From Beroe forskalii (Eukaryota; Ctenophora; Nuda; Beroida; Beroidae): DNA of 64,000 nucleotides. Positions within the stretch are counted from its first letter, which is position 1, and every line of letters begins with the position of its first letter. Below are positions 12,153 to 24,300 of the stretch, piece after piece. The notes under the pieces are model-generated. The model was given only the letters and a program-made list of their open reading frames with translations, made no database searches and was not told where the DNA came from. Location of the stretch: NCBI GenBank assembly GCA_011033025.1, contig WFMF01000448.1, positions 1-64,000 of the forward strand, given 5' to 3'. Made by a program: the position numbers and the translations under genes.

Positions 12153-13092
12153 TAGGGGTGTCACATAAAAAACGAACTTCAACGAATCCCCACAAAAATG
12201 GTACCAAAATGATCAGCACGATGAGTACTTTCAAATGAACTAAGTTTTAAAGGTATTTTCAATAATTTGAGTGAGTTAGAGGCTGCACGTGTAAGGAGCC
12301 GCGCTCATTTTGAGCAACGCCGAAATTTCTCGCTTCAAATTATGCATATCAATCATCGCCATAAAAAAACGTGATAAAAGGAAATCATCGCTCAAACTGC
12401 AAAAATAAAACATGGAAATTAAAGCTTAATCCTTCCTCTAACGTTTCTTGAAAGTTTCAGAGAAATACATTTTATGGAATTTGAGTAATCAATCTACAAA
12501 GTCAAATGGTCAAAATTTGAACGTATTTCGTTCATAACTCGGCTCAGGATAGACGTAGAACAAATCTGAAAAGACTGTTTAATAGCGCGCAAGCGCCCCC
12601 GTGCATTCCCACGGCGCGCGCAATTCTAAACGTTGAAACGTAGCACGTGCGCGCTGATTAGTTTCGCTGTTTGGGTACATTTTGTCAGTTCCGCGTGTCG
12701 CTGTGAAAAACTGAATTCTATTAAAGTTCTACAGTCCACATTTTTCATCGAATCATCATGAAACTCACAGAATCGTCAGAAAACAATATTTTAGAGTTAT
12801 GAAGCGGAAAAGAATTTTTCAAATCGATCCAAGTGATGAGATATAGGTAATTTAGTGGAAATTTACAAAATTTAGTGTCAATTTTGACCATAACTTCCGT
12901 TTTGAGTAAAATTTTCAAAATCCTCTGCTTTAAATATGCTACATTGTGTTTTGTAGCACATATCCAAATTTCAGACTGATCCGACAAGTAGATTTGGAGT
13001 AATGTCCATTTGAATGCAGAAATTTGTGTTTCACTTTTCTTCGTAAATTGGTGCTAGTACTTTGTGCGCAACTACGCGTTGTGACACCCCTA
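12153..13092. mobile_element. Non-autonomous DNA transposon, 940 bp, TAGGGGTGTCAC ends
   Basis: The left end TAGGGGTGTCAC (12153-12164) is repeated inverted at the right end (13081-13092). The seven bases TTCTAAG directly flank both sides (12146-12152 and 13093-13099), as expected of a target-site duplication. There is no transposase frame inside. The YAGGGGTGTCA-type end resembles hAT elements, whose duplications are normally 8 bp, so the assignment is provisional. Confidence 0.82.
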
Positions 13093-13099
13093 TTCTAAG

Positions 13100-14067
13100 A
13101 TGTAAAATGTAATACATACAATAGATAACTATTGGCATCAAGACGCGTCACAACTTAAATTGTTCAATTTGTTGTGTAAAATCTGTGCATAGAATTATAA
13201 AACTACGATTTGATATTGAATAATTGGATAAGCTCGGTATGGTAAATGGTAAAATTAATTGTTATAAATTCAAATTTAGAACTATCATATTTAGTCTATG
13301 ATACGCATAATATTGTTTGTTAACTTAAACTTGAATTCTATTTCAATTTTATTTGTGGGAAAATGATTATATTTTTAAAATAATTTCAATCTAATATGAT
13401 AACTCATATGTGTGCAGATCTCTCGAAATGAAGTACTCGATAACTTTGCTCTTTAGATACTATTGCGCGCTACTCTAAGTCTACACATCAGTAATACTAA
13501 TATATACTAATTTACTGTTGAGTAGAGTTGCGCGCGCAATCGTTAGTATCTAAAGTTTATATCGAGCATTCCTTTTGGAGCGGTCTGTACAACTTGCCAC
13601 TTGCCAGACGTTGTCTGCCCCATATTCGAGTCTGGGCGCGCGGAGCTGACTAGCTGAGGGGGCTAGGCAACGCCTGGCAATGTACAACTACACACACATA
13701 TATGATTATGCGTTGCACGTTGGTAATGGTCGAGGCAAATCGATTTACATATTTTACATTTTACATGAAAACCCTCAATCCCAACATAGATATTTGGAAT
13801 TAAAGTTAAACTTAAAGTTAAACACAATACAAATACCATCGATCTGATGGTAATGGTACGATGAAAATTAAATAATAAGAAATCTTTAATCGACTGCATA
13901 CTGAATCTCATTTGATCAATTGATTATTTAAGTATTATCTCTTCAATGATTGTGTATAATGCTTTCGACCCGTTGAAGTTCAATTCGATCCTTATGTATT
14001 ATTTAATCATCTATTTGTTTGTCGGATAATTTTTAAGTGCCACACTGCTACGGCTTGCCAAACAGGT
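13100..14067. other. Intergenic AT-rich DNA
   Basis: No supported exon. GCGCGC-containing patches near 13460-13640 resemble fragments of the foldback family found at 14068, but boundaries cannot be drawn. Confidence 0.35.
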
Positions 14068-14253
14068 TTCCTAAGCCCGCATAGGTGCGTGTACGCGCCG
14101 CGCGCTTCCCTACGGGATAAGCGCGCGCGCGACGATAACAGGGGTATACGTGTTTAGCAACAAACACGTATATCCCTCACCCTGTTTGCGTTGCGCGGCG
14201 CACTTCCCCGTAGGGAAGCGCCGCGCGCGTACACACCTATGCCGGCTTAGGAA
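14068..14253. mobile_element. GC-rich foldback MITE (CCTAAGCCCGCATAGGTG family)
   Basis: Left arm begins TTCCTAAGCCCGCATAGGTG and runs through GCGCCGCGCGCTTCCCTACGGG; the right arm is its inverse and ends with GGCTTAGGAA. The centre carries a second inverted motif, ACGTGTTTAGCAACAAACACGT. It is therefore almost one hairpin. A half copy lies at 14559-14604 and several copies at 45061-45600. Confidence 0.85.
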
Positions 14254-14558
14254 TGCTACGGCTTATGTAGCCCGTAGTGCATGCGGCTCGGAATAAGAAT
14301 ATAAGATGGATTTTCCTATCTGCATCCCCAGTATAGCGCGCAACACTCGGAAATTTGGTGGCTCGTTTTGCGAAAAACGCTGTGCGCGCGACGGATGGTA
14401 GGGTTACTCCATGTTACGGAGCCTTATTTTGCGCGCGCAAGCGCGCCTCTTCAGAGAAGAGTGACTTTTCTACGAAAAGCGCGCGCAAGCGCGAACAAAC
14501 AGGGAACGTAACATGTGGTAAATGGTAGGGTAACATCCTACTGCTTTCACCTAACCAG

Positions 14559-14604
14559 GTTCCTAAGCCCGCATAGGTGTGCGTAGGCGCGCGGCGCTTC
14601 CCTT
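14559..14604. mobile_element. Half copy of the CCTAAGCCCGCATAGGTG foldback element
   Basis: The left arm, from GTTCCTAAGCCCGCATAGGT to the GGCGCTTCCC segment, is present without its right arm. It then passes directly into other sequence, so it is a truncated relic. Confidence 0.7.
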
Positions 14605-14639
14605 CTGAGGACAACTTGTGTCCAAGAAGGATAAGGCAG

Positions 14640-15650
14640 GTGTTGGGACCTCAACAATTGAGAATCATTCTGAATTCTGAAATTTCAAATCGTGTGGCAC
14701 CATGTATGTACATGGATATACTGTTAAATCTGTATTACTGCATGACACCAAGGCCAGAATTTAAAAAAAATCCTCTGTTATACTTGGCCATGGAAAAAAA
14801 ATAGACTACAACTGTATGAGAATTTGATTCAAGAGGATTCTTTGCAATGCTTTTACATAAAGCTGAAGAAAAGTTTTTTTTAAAGTTTGCATGGTAATTA
14901 ATGTTAAAAAGTTCATTTCAGTCCAAAAAATAGGGTTTTGAAAATTCCATAAGTTGTTAAATTATTCATGATTCAAAATTCTGATAAAGCAGAATTTTCT
15001 TAGTTGGATCGAATTGTACTGGCATGCAAAGTTTCATGAATTAACTAGCATAAAAGTTGGGGGGACCACAATGAAACCCAGGTCAGAATTCAGAAAATCC
15101 TGTTATATTTGGACACGAAGGAAAATTTGAGTACAACTATATGAAAGTAAAATTTGATTCAAGTGGAATCTTTGCAATGCTGTCACATGTCCACATGAAG
15201 GAACAGTTTTTAGTCAATGTTTATGTCTTCATGGCCATTAATATGGCCAAAAAAGTCCCCTCCTGAAATCAGTATTTTCTTATTTGGATTAAACTGTACT
15301 GGCATGTAAAGCTTCATGAGTTAAAAGTCTAGCCACAGTGACACCCAGGTCAGAATTTAAAAAATAACCCGTCATCTGGACATGGGGAAATTTGATGATT
15401 GCATAATTGATAATTTGTGCAAAATTGATAATTATGAAATCTTGCAATTTGATTCAAGTGCAATAGTGTCACATGAAAAAAGCAGTTTTTAGTTATTGTT
15501 TGGGTTCTAAATATGACCATTTTAAAGGGCAGAAATCTCCCTGAATTTGGGTTTTCTAGTGGTCATAAATCATGAATTAACTGCAATTCAAAATTCTGAA
15601 AGTAGCATTTTCTTGGGTAGAGCTAATTGTACAGGCATGCAAAATTGTCT
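14640..15650. repeat. Dispersed repeat family A, three diverged units
   Basis: About three tandem, diverged units of 300-350 bp, recognised by a recurring order: CCAGGTCAGAATT with an AAAATCC-type stretch, then a GGACA..GGAAA motif, then TTTTCTTAGTTGGAT, then TGTACTGGCATGCAAA and TTTCATGAATTAACTAG. The same units, better conserved, occur at 33965-34985. No protein-coding frame is present, so these could be SINE-like or MITE-derived. This array lies directly upstream of LRRC23. Confidence 0.65.
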
Positions 15651-15759
15651 TGATTCTATGTATTCAATCAATAAATTAAGTAAATAATGTTCTCTTACTT
15701 TTTATTGGACCCAAGGAATCTTATCATTTTCATTGCCATCCTAGCACCAAGTCTCAAAC

Positions 15760-18700
15760 ATGTCTGATGAGGAAGAAACCAACCTGGAGGAGGGACAAGA
15801 AGGGGAAGAAGATCAGGTAAACAGATTTACATTATCAGAAATTTTGTTTTTTTACATAAGGGGGGTCCCAAACTCAAGAAAAAGCAGATTTGGAGAAAGG
15901 ACAAATGACACAATTGGGACAAACGGGACAGAGAAAATGGGACCAATGTGACTCAAAAAAGTAAATTGGGACTATGACAGTTGGGAAAAATGAGACAGAG
16001 AAAATGGGACAGGGACATTTGGGACAAATGCCTGGACATTTGTGACAAGAATTGGGCTCAAAACTTGATGGTTGTGTTTGTGAGCAGCAGTTTTTTATTT
16101 TTACAGCCTACGATATAAGAGCTCAGAACTTCGCTGTTGCAATGTTAACACGTTACTTCAGCAGAGCTCTTTGCAATGGAGAGCTGCTACCGCCTCTTGC
16201 GGAAGTGTGTGGTCTATGGATTTTGCACCAAAAAAGTCTGTTTTAAAGTAAAAGTTGCAGAGTAGTGACAAAGCAGCAGTTGCTGCCAATCATAGTTTTT
16301 GAGATAAAGAACACTTGACCACTGCAAACAAACACAACCAAAATATGTAATTAGTATTCAAATACAAAATATGTACTTGTTTGAGGTTGATTCGCTTGTT
16401 TCGGATCATTTCGGCTTGATTCGGGGAGGTTCATGGGTTGGTTGGGGCCTGGGGGCGGTTTGTTTCGCCTTGATTCGACCAGTTCCTGTTTGTAGTATGA
16501 ACGCCCAAATGTCCCAGTTATCTCAATTGTCCCAAAAGACTGTCTCGAACTTAAAAAAAGTAAATTGGGACTGTGGCAATTCCCCCATAAGAATAATTCT
16601 TATTGTGCAACCTTTATATTTAGAAGGAGGGAAATTTAGAAGGGAAATTTAGAAGGAGGGAAATAGGTGTTCATCTTTATCAAGAAATCGTGTTTCATTG
16701 ACAATCGGAAGTCTGAATAAGGGATGAAAAGTTAATTGAACAGTTTGACCTTATTTCTTCACGTTCACTAAATTGCTTGTGCACCTGATGAACAAATTCT
16801 TCTCCCTGCAGCCACCTGCTGAGAACAAGTTAACTGAACAACTATGTGGCGACAGTTTGTCCCTCCTGTGTAAGATTGGGAATGGCTTGTCTCACGCATA
16901 CGTCAAGATGGACCTAAGAGGAAAGTAAGTATTATCCTGGCAGCTCTAGTTTAGCATCCTGCTATTTCTATAGTGCAGTTTGACTTACATCCGTGTCTGC
17001 TGAATCTAGTCTCCACTGACACTAGTGTCGAGTGTCGACTGACACCAGTCTCTTCTGATACCAATCGCCACTGATTCTAGGACATTTGTCCGACACGGAA
17101 ATTTGTCCGACACCTGATATTAGCTATTCGGACAAATATCCGTGTCGGACAACGGTCCGAATTCGGACATTTGTCCGAAAGTCAGACACAATTTTATTCA
17201 AAAGGAAAGGGGAACTACTGTGTTTACATTTGATGATTATACGGCAAGGTTCCCCGACTGATGTAGGTACAAAATCATGAGATGCGACCCCAGTCCTAGG
17301 TTTGACATCACCCCATCACTGATGCGGGGTGATGGGACCCGATCGGACGAGATGGGACGTTCTCATGTAATGCGATGCGAGACGGGCTCTTCCCCAACAC
17401 CATTTATCTCCCTCTCTTCTACGGACTTCTTCCTGAAAAGACCACCACCCTCTACAGAAACCCCTTCGAACAAGTCGAAAGCTGGGCCCCTACCAACCCT
17501 CCTCCATCCTCATGGACTACGAGCTGGCAATTCACAACGCTTTTGCTGATTAATTTGTGGCCCTCTACTACCAGGTAGGGCTGCAAATTCCTACAAAGAC
17601 AGCTTCGCCAAGATTGGAGCCATCGCCTTCTTTCCTGTGGATGATGTTGACCCAAAAGCCCCTGCTCCCAACAGACATGGGTACCTTCATCTACTTCGGA
17701 TCCACATGGATTGGGACCTCGACCACACCTTCCTTCCACGATATGTGGAACCAGCACGGCGCTTCCTTTTGTCTCCTTCCACGCTCCCCCAACATTGCAG
17801 AAGGCTGGCAGTACGGCTTCCACCCCATGCTGTCATGCTCCAAACCCACTCTCTGGAAGTTCATGGACGCCCTAAGAGCAGAGCAGGCACTCACAGACCT
17901 CAAGCTCACCAGGAGACAGCTGCGTCAACCATCTGAACCCAGAGCCGCCAAGTGGGCCGCCAAACCCGCAGAAGATTGTTGAGGACTTTTGATTATCTAA
18001 TTAAGGGGGCCGGGGGGGTCTGAGGTCGATTTTCGGTTTTTTGTTGTTTCTGATAGAGGAGAACGCCAGCTACAAGTAGGTTTTTACCCCATGAAAAAAT
18101 ATTGTTCCTAGCCAAAGTTATGAATTTTTCAAATCGTAGGTTCGCCTGTAATTACAGTGCGCGTGAAAACTTACGACGTGATTTGCCGAAAATTAACTTT
18201 AAAATAATACTCTTCCTACAAATTTTGAGATAGACCCTTGAAACTTGGTAGTTATGTTCTAGGGCATAAAACTGAACTTTGCATCGAGCCGATTTTTGAT
18301 TTAGGCCTCAGAAGTGAAAATATGAATTTTCAAAGTTGGCTCCTGTCACAAAAATCATCAAAATTGGTGATTTTCAGATTTCAAAAATCGATATTTTCAC
18401 TTCTGAGGCCTAAATCAAAAATCGGCTCGATGCAAAGTTTAGTTTTATGCCCTAGAACATAACTACCAAGTTTCAAGGGTCTATCTCAAAATTTGTAGGA
18501 AGAGTATTATTTTAAAGTTAATTTTCGGCAAATCGCGTCGTAAGTTTGCGCGCGCACTGTAATTACAGGCGAACCTGCGATTTGAAAAATTCATAACTTT
18601 GGCTAGGAACAATATTTTTTCATGGGGTAAAAACCTACTTGTAGCTGGCGTTCTCCTCTATCAGAAACAACAAAAAACCGAAAATCGACCTAAGACCCCC

Positions 18701-21319
18701 CCGGCCCCCTTAACACTGTGTCTTATTCGGACAAATGTCCGTGTCGGACAATTGATAGGCTCCTTCCAATAAGTTTGAAAAATTGTAATGGGATTTTCGG
18801 ACAAATGTCCGCAAAATTTCGTACTGGGTTTCGGACAACAGTCCGTGTCGGACAAATGTCCGACTACCGGCAAACTCAAGGCGGTAGTTAGAATGGACTG
18901 GTGCCAAAATATAACATTGATCACATACCTGAAACATATACTTGATACATATATGTTGAACCTAATATCTAAACTGTGAAAGCTGTTGCTAGCCCCAAAT
19001 CTTCAGTGAGACACTCAAATGTATGTCCCATTCTCATGGTGCTAACTGTTAGTTGCTCCTAAGACACTTATAATTCGCTTAGATACCTAATAATTCCTGA
19101 TTTATGCCTAACTTCCTCTATATTTTCAGGAATTTGACGGATATTTCCATCATTAGCGCTTTTGTGCATGTGCGATATCTGGTGAGTTTGCCTCAAGAAT
19201 GAATTACTATATACGACATTGCGAAATTTCAAGTTCCGTAATTCTGGGCATTATTTATCGAATAATTTGATATATAATTAAGTAACACTGTCTTTTTTCT
19301 TGATGTATGAAACTATGAAAGTTTCTCGACATCGCTGTTTCCCTCTGGACTTGTCCGACAATAAGTTGGAGTCTCTGTCAGCACTGGCATCCCTCACCCA
19401 TCTACTGACGCTAAAAGCTGACAACAACAGATTGACATCAGCTGCACTGCCACAGGTTCGGATAATGTAAATTGGATGAAACCGTTCAATGAAGACTTTC
19501 AATTCCATATCTGCATAATTTTAAAATACATTTATTGGTAATTGGTTGTCTACAACAATAAATTTAATGCGCAGTGCAGTGTGCCAATAAAACAATACGC
19601 GCAGAAGACCCTTTTTCTATTGCTAGTTTATGATGCGCGCGCATTGTTAACTCCTTACTGTTAGCATTTGGTGTAACTATAGCAACACGCGCGCGTGAGA
19701 AACAACTGATGATCAAGGAAATTGGACGGAATTATTTGTCCATACAAATATTTGTACAAACAAATAATTCCGTCCCATTTTCCTGATCACCAACTATACG
19801 ACCGATGTTGTTGAATGGTGAAATAAAAAAAAGTTTGGCCAGTCAATCACACATTTCTGGTTTCAGATGCCGTATCTGCAACGAGCCAGCTTCCAAAACA
19901 ACAAGATTACTTCAACAGAAGGAATTTCCCATCCACTATTGGAAGTCCTGAACCTTAATAGTGAGTCTCAGCCATGAATTGCATTATAAAATTTGCGATG
20001 CAGCCTAGCCTAGGATGTTTGTACTTTGAATGGTTCAGTACTCCAAATAGTACATCGTATGGTAACATCATATGCTCAGTTTCATATGCTCAGTTTCATA
20101 ATAGATCGCATCGTAACAGAATTCCTTACATACCTATCTCCCCCAGACAATCAAATTACCAAGGTTGAGTTTGAAGCTGACTCCTTGAAAAAGCTGTCAG
20201 CCTTGGAGATGCGTGGCAACCAGCTCACCACGACCGCTGGACTTGGGCTCCCTAAACTCCAGCGACTCTATTTGGTGAGTTCTCTGCATTTTCAATGACA
20301 TAGTAGGATGTCAACTGTCTTGTTCTATATGGCATGTTGTTTTCTATTATCTAATGGGCTGTGAATTGATGGCTTAATATTTGTCATTTTCTATGGATGT
20401 GAATATCCATTCAGTGTTTTTATTACTGGTCTTTTGAACCAGTTGGTGTCCTTTTTAAACATAAAGTCTGGTAAGGTAGGAATGCCCTGTTTATGATGAC
20501 CCACCAACCATGAACCACCCAGGCAGAGAACCTAATTACAGAACTGGTGGATCTGGACAAGTGCATCTCACTCAAGATTCTACATCTGAGAGGCAACTCT
20601 GAGACTACCAACCCTATTGAGAAGCTGGACGGCTTCTCCAAGAACATGGTCGCTCTGCAGTACTTGAACCTCAGGTATGCTTATTTGACTGGCTGTATCA
20701 TCAAAGTAAAATGAGACTGATAACAGTTACCTACAATGATAACCTTGGTAAACCTGGAAATCGCTAATCCTATCTGAAATGTTGATGGGGCATTTGCAAG
20801 AAGCAAACGCCATGCTAACCACCCTATTCTCTTCAGAGGAACACGTATCTCGGCCCTGAAACCGGAGATAAAGAAGATCAAGTGTCTGCCCATGCTCCGG
20901 GGCTTGATTCTCCGGGAGACACCAGTGTCGAAGGAGGAGGAGTACAGGATCGAGGTGATCATGAACATCAGGAACTTGGAGAGACTGGACAAGGACATCT
21001 TCACAGACGAGGAGCGGCAGGAGGCACAGGAGGTAAGACACAAGATGTAGAAATAGCATGTTATTGTACGTTACTGAAACCTAAATTCTACTATGTCACT
21101 GTCCAGTGTCCTTGTTCAACAATCCACACGTATGTCGTATGATCATTAATCATAAACAACCTTACCGAGCTATTAGTTTGCAAGATATCCATGCTCTATT
21201 TAACCATAAATCATCCTTTCTCTCCTAACGAATCCTCCTCCCCCCAGCTCTACCGGCAAAGAGAAGAGGAAGGCAAACTGAGTGAGAATAACCCCGATGG
21301 AACGGTGTTTCTCGACTGA
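15760..21319 (+). CDS. LRRC23: Leucine-rich repeat protein, LRRC23 homologue
   Basis: LRRC23 is a component of radial spoke 3 in motile cilia and sperm tails. Nine exons: 15760-15816 (acidic N-terminus), 16812-16924, 19130-19181, 19348-19455, 19867-19960, 20147-20274, 20523-20674, 20837-21032, 21248-21319. Repeats follow the LxxLDLSxNxL pattern: LTDISIISAFVHVRYL joined to DLSDNKLESLSALASLTHLL, then LKADNNRL, ASFQNNKITSTEGISHPLLE, LSALEMRGNQL, LPKLQRLYL, LKILHLRGN and MVALQYLNLRGTRI, and a LRR-cap-like end (YRIEVIMNIRNLERLDKDIF) with a charged coiled tail. About 312 residues. Exon 4 lacks an AG acceptor (see findings). A polyadenylation-type AATAAA lies at 21628. Intron 2 is 2.2 kb and full of transposon remains. 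Confidence 0.9.
15900..16570. repeat. GGGACA-rich inverted repeat in LRRC23 intron 1
   Basis: Runs of GGGACAAA/AATGGGACA motifs near 15900-16030 are answered by inverted TGTCCCA motifs near 16506-16535, and AAAAAGTAAATTGGGACT occurs at both 15957 and 16556. This suggests a foldback-type insertion of about 650 bp, but its ends are diffuse. Confidence 0.4.
17370..17982 (+). pseudogene. MULE-type transposase C-terminal relic
   Basis: Three frames together carry the typical order of a Mutator-like transposase: LPLFYGLLPEKTTTLYRNPF, then LMDYELAIHNAFA, then VALYYQVG, and finally IAEGWQYGFHPMLSCSKPTL with WKFMDALRAEQALTDLKLTR, which resembles the conserved 'EGWH..HPxLWKFxxAL' end of these enzymes. 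The only long open frame is 17557-17982; the upstream motifs are in other frames, so at least two frameshifts have occurred. It is inactive as it stands. Confidence 0.75.
18001..18713. mobile_element. 713-bp near-perfect palindrome bounded by TTAA
   Basis: The sequence from TTAAGGGGGCCGGGGGGGTC is repeated inverted to end as CCCCCCCGGCCCCCTTAA. The arms of about 310-340 bp are almost identical (for example GAGGAGAACGCCAGCTACAA and its inverse; only scattered substitutions such as GAGGTCGA/TCGACCTAAG are seen) and meet near 18350. TTAA at both ends fits piggyBac-type target sites, with a non-autonomous foldback element as the simplest reading. Confidence 0.88.
19705..19792. repeat. Inverted repeat hairpin in LRRC23 intron 4
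   Basis: TGATCAAGGAAATTGGACGG followed by AATTATTTGT faces ACAAATAATTCCGTCCCATT and TTCCTGATCA, with ACAAATATTTGT in the centre. The whole stretch folds into one hairpin of about 80 bases and probably is a small foldback element. Confidence 0.7.
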
Positions 21320-24300
21320 GCAGACACGCCCTTATCGACCTCCTTCTGACCCCACTTGGGGGCGCAGCCCCGCACAGTGAATCTAAACGGCGCATGGTGT
21401 CCTCATCACTAGTCCTAGAACTCTGCTAGTCTTCTTGATTCCTACCGGCATCAATGTATTATCCACAGTCTAATTCCTGCACCACTTTGTCGGTATAAAC
21501 ATATACTCATGGTCAATGATCAAAGGTCGTGGTGAATACTTTTAACATCACTTTCTCATGGGATGGCCTTATTCAAAACACTCCTTTATACTTGCTACGT
21601 CATACCTAGGTTTACGAGCTAATGGACAATAAACTGCCTCAATGTCATGTGTAAGTGTGTATGTGTTCCAAAGGCCGTTTTACTTTCAGGTGCTGTGTGG
21701 GGCTGCATAATTCCAAGAGGGTCTCATGTTTACATTATTCTTCTCGCTTGTTTGTATACCGCGTCAGAGTCTATAGTCACGCTTTTTTCACTTTCAGTAT
21801 TTTCATGGTGTTTTCGATCTATTAATATATCTACTGCGATTTATTTAGATTGTGATATTATTATGTACATATTGCAGATAAGTTACTTTCTTGAAAACGA
21901 TTGAAAACAAGTATTTCATTTTTCGTTAACATTCGAATATAAGTACACCAAAACTCATGAAATAAGGTAACTGGTAAGATCAGTACTAAAATAAGTAAAT
22001 TTAAAGAAATTGATAAATTCCCGCGTTATTTCTTTTATAAGACAATTCTATCAAAAATCGTATCGTTGAACAGGGAGCATTTCAACGTATTTTAAAACTA
22101 AAAGGGGCATAAAAAGAGGAATTTGGATGAGTATTATGATATTGATTAAAGCAAGAAGTGAAGAACAGGTCTCTGCGCTATATTTTTGCGTGATTTTCAA
22201 ATTGATCAGTTAAATTGGAATGAAGGAAATTAGACCAGTGTACAATTACTTCTGAAGTGAGTGTGACAACCAGATCTACGCCGTCAGCCCTGGCAAAGCT
22301 GGTGAATGGGATTAAATTTCCAAATTCAACTGATCAGGTACCTAATTCCAGCTTTAAAATTTAATACCAGCTGCCATGTCACACTTAAAGGGGTCTGATG
22401 CCTTTCATCTCTCTTTCTTTCTCCCAATGTTTTAAATAGATATTATGGCAGAAATAGCTTAAACCTATTAACGACTATCACTAATTTAAATATGAATATC
22501 TTGGGAATTCCTTTCGTTATGTTAATATGACTATGGTCAACTATCTGAATTTTTCCGCAGAATTGTGACGTAATTTTCAAAAATTGGCGCAGCTGTTCTC
22601 TTTTCAGTCCTTGACAACCATTGCATCATCACGAATCACAACAATAGGCTAAGGCCAAGGTACATAAAACAATGCAATGTCAGTTGTCACAGTTCCTATG
22701 CGGATGCCCATTGCCCAACAGTCCAATCACCATTCACTAGTATTGACATTGAGTCACACTTAAATAATAATAATAATAATACGCATATTGTACGTGCAGG
22801 CCGCACGAAAAGAACTGTTTTTATAACAATTCTACAGAGCAGTTACTAACATTGCACACACTGCGGATGACGTCACCATCACAGCTCACACTCACAGTGG
22901 TGAGTTGATGACGAAATCCTGACTACTTTTGTTCATTAGTCGTGCGGGGAAATGCCATTGTTTAGCAGTGAAAATGAGTAATCCACGTCACTTATAGTAT
23001 TGAGCCACATCTAGACCACCTATTCTTATCGGTCTATAGCTGGCAAACAATTCAAAGAAAACTCCGCGGAATTCTGAGAGTTAGTCATGGCAGAGGTGGT
23101 GCTGAGTCCGACGGACGAATAGCCGGGTGTTACGTCATCAATTCACGATTCTAAACCATGAAAATGACATCACGCTCAACTGTCTATTTCTTACATGCCA
23201 CAGTTACGTGTATGACCAGGCTATTTCTACAGAATTTTAAGTCTAACACGCGATGAATACTCTCATAGCACCACACTTGTAAAAGTATAATAAGCCGTCC
23301 AACATTTTATGTTCTTTGTCAATTTGTCAAAGGTCGAATGTCTCGTTATAACCCGAACCGGGGAATAAACAGGCATCATTTCAAGGGATCCCCGGAATTG
23401 ATGCCCCTGCTCTTCATAGTTTGTATTTTGTAAAGGAAGGAATTCGTGGTTTCTTAGGCGAGGGAACTGAAATCATAAGTGGCATTTAAATCTTGGCAAT
23501 ACATGATATATAGTGATAGGATTCCTAGAACTGCAATTACGGAACTAAAAGCACGAGGAGTAGCCGAGTGCAATTATTGAGCTTATTGCACGAGGTGAAG
23601 CCGAGTGTAACTATTTCCCTGATCGCATGACTTAGGAATCCTATTCGGATTCCTCCACTATGTTGCGAACAATGCTATTATTTTGAGAATAATAGCACAC
23701 CATATAAGCACCTTCGGGTCGCCGTGCAGCGAGAAAATTTATTCACGCTTGAATTGCATACACTACACGTCTAATGTCCGAATACCATTGTCCACAGAAA
23801 AATAAATTCCATGTGGCTATAACCTGCCACATAGGATCTTCCAGACAAAGATAAAATTGGTTAACAGATGTATGGCTGAAAAGGGCACACTCGGGTTGTT
23901 TACAGTTACATTACGTGTGCCCATTTGGTTTTGACCCAGAAATTGTTACAAAGTATTGAGCTCAGCAGCAAGCCGTCTAACTTAGTTACGCAGTGAAATT
24001 AAGTTCTGACTGACTTACATCCCCCTAATCCTTTAAAAAACCTAGTGTTCACTGAGCCCTTCCCTATTTACAGCTGATGACATGTTAAGTGCTGCACGAT
24101 GACAATGAAGCATCGACATATGTGATAAAATGCCCTTTTAATCCCCAGAAAAAATCGATTCCTTATTTTGGTTTCATGTTTTTGAGTCGCATACCAGAAA
24201 CTGTGAATTATGTATAGTTATATAGGTGGGATGTTTTTTTCAATTTTAGCAATAAATAAAAGTATCTTTCGACTTTTTTGATAGATGGCTTAATAGATAG

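Larger units (their letters stand above)
17080..18866. mobile_element. Decayed MULE-type transposon with GGACATTTGTCCGA ends
   Basis: The left end (17080-17115, GGACATTTGTCCGACACGG) matches the inverse of the right end (about 18828-18866, GTCCGTGTCGGACAAATGTC). Further TCGGACA/TGTCCGA copies sit inside both ends (17130-17190 and 18727-18800). Between them lie a broken transposase (17370-17982) and the TTAA-bounded palindrome (18001-18713). No clear target duplication is visible. The element occupies LRRC23 intron 2. Confidence 0.7.
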
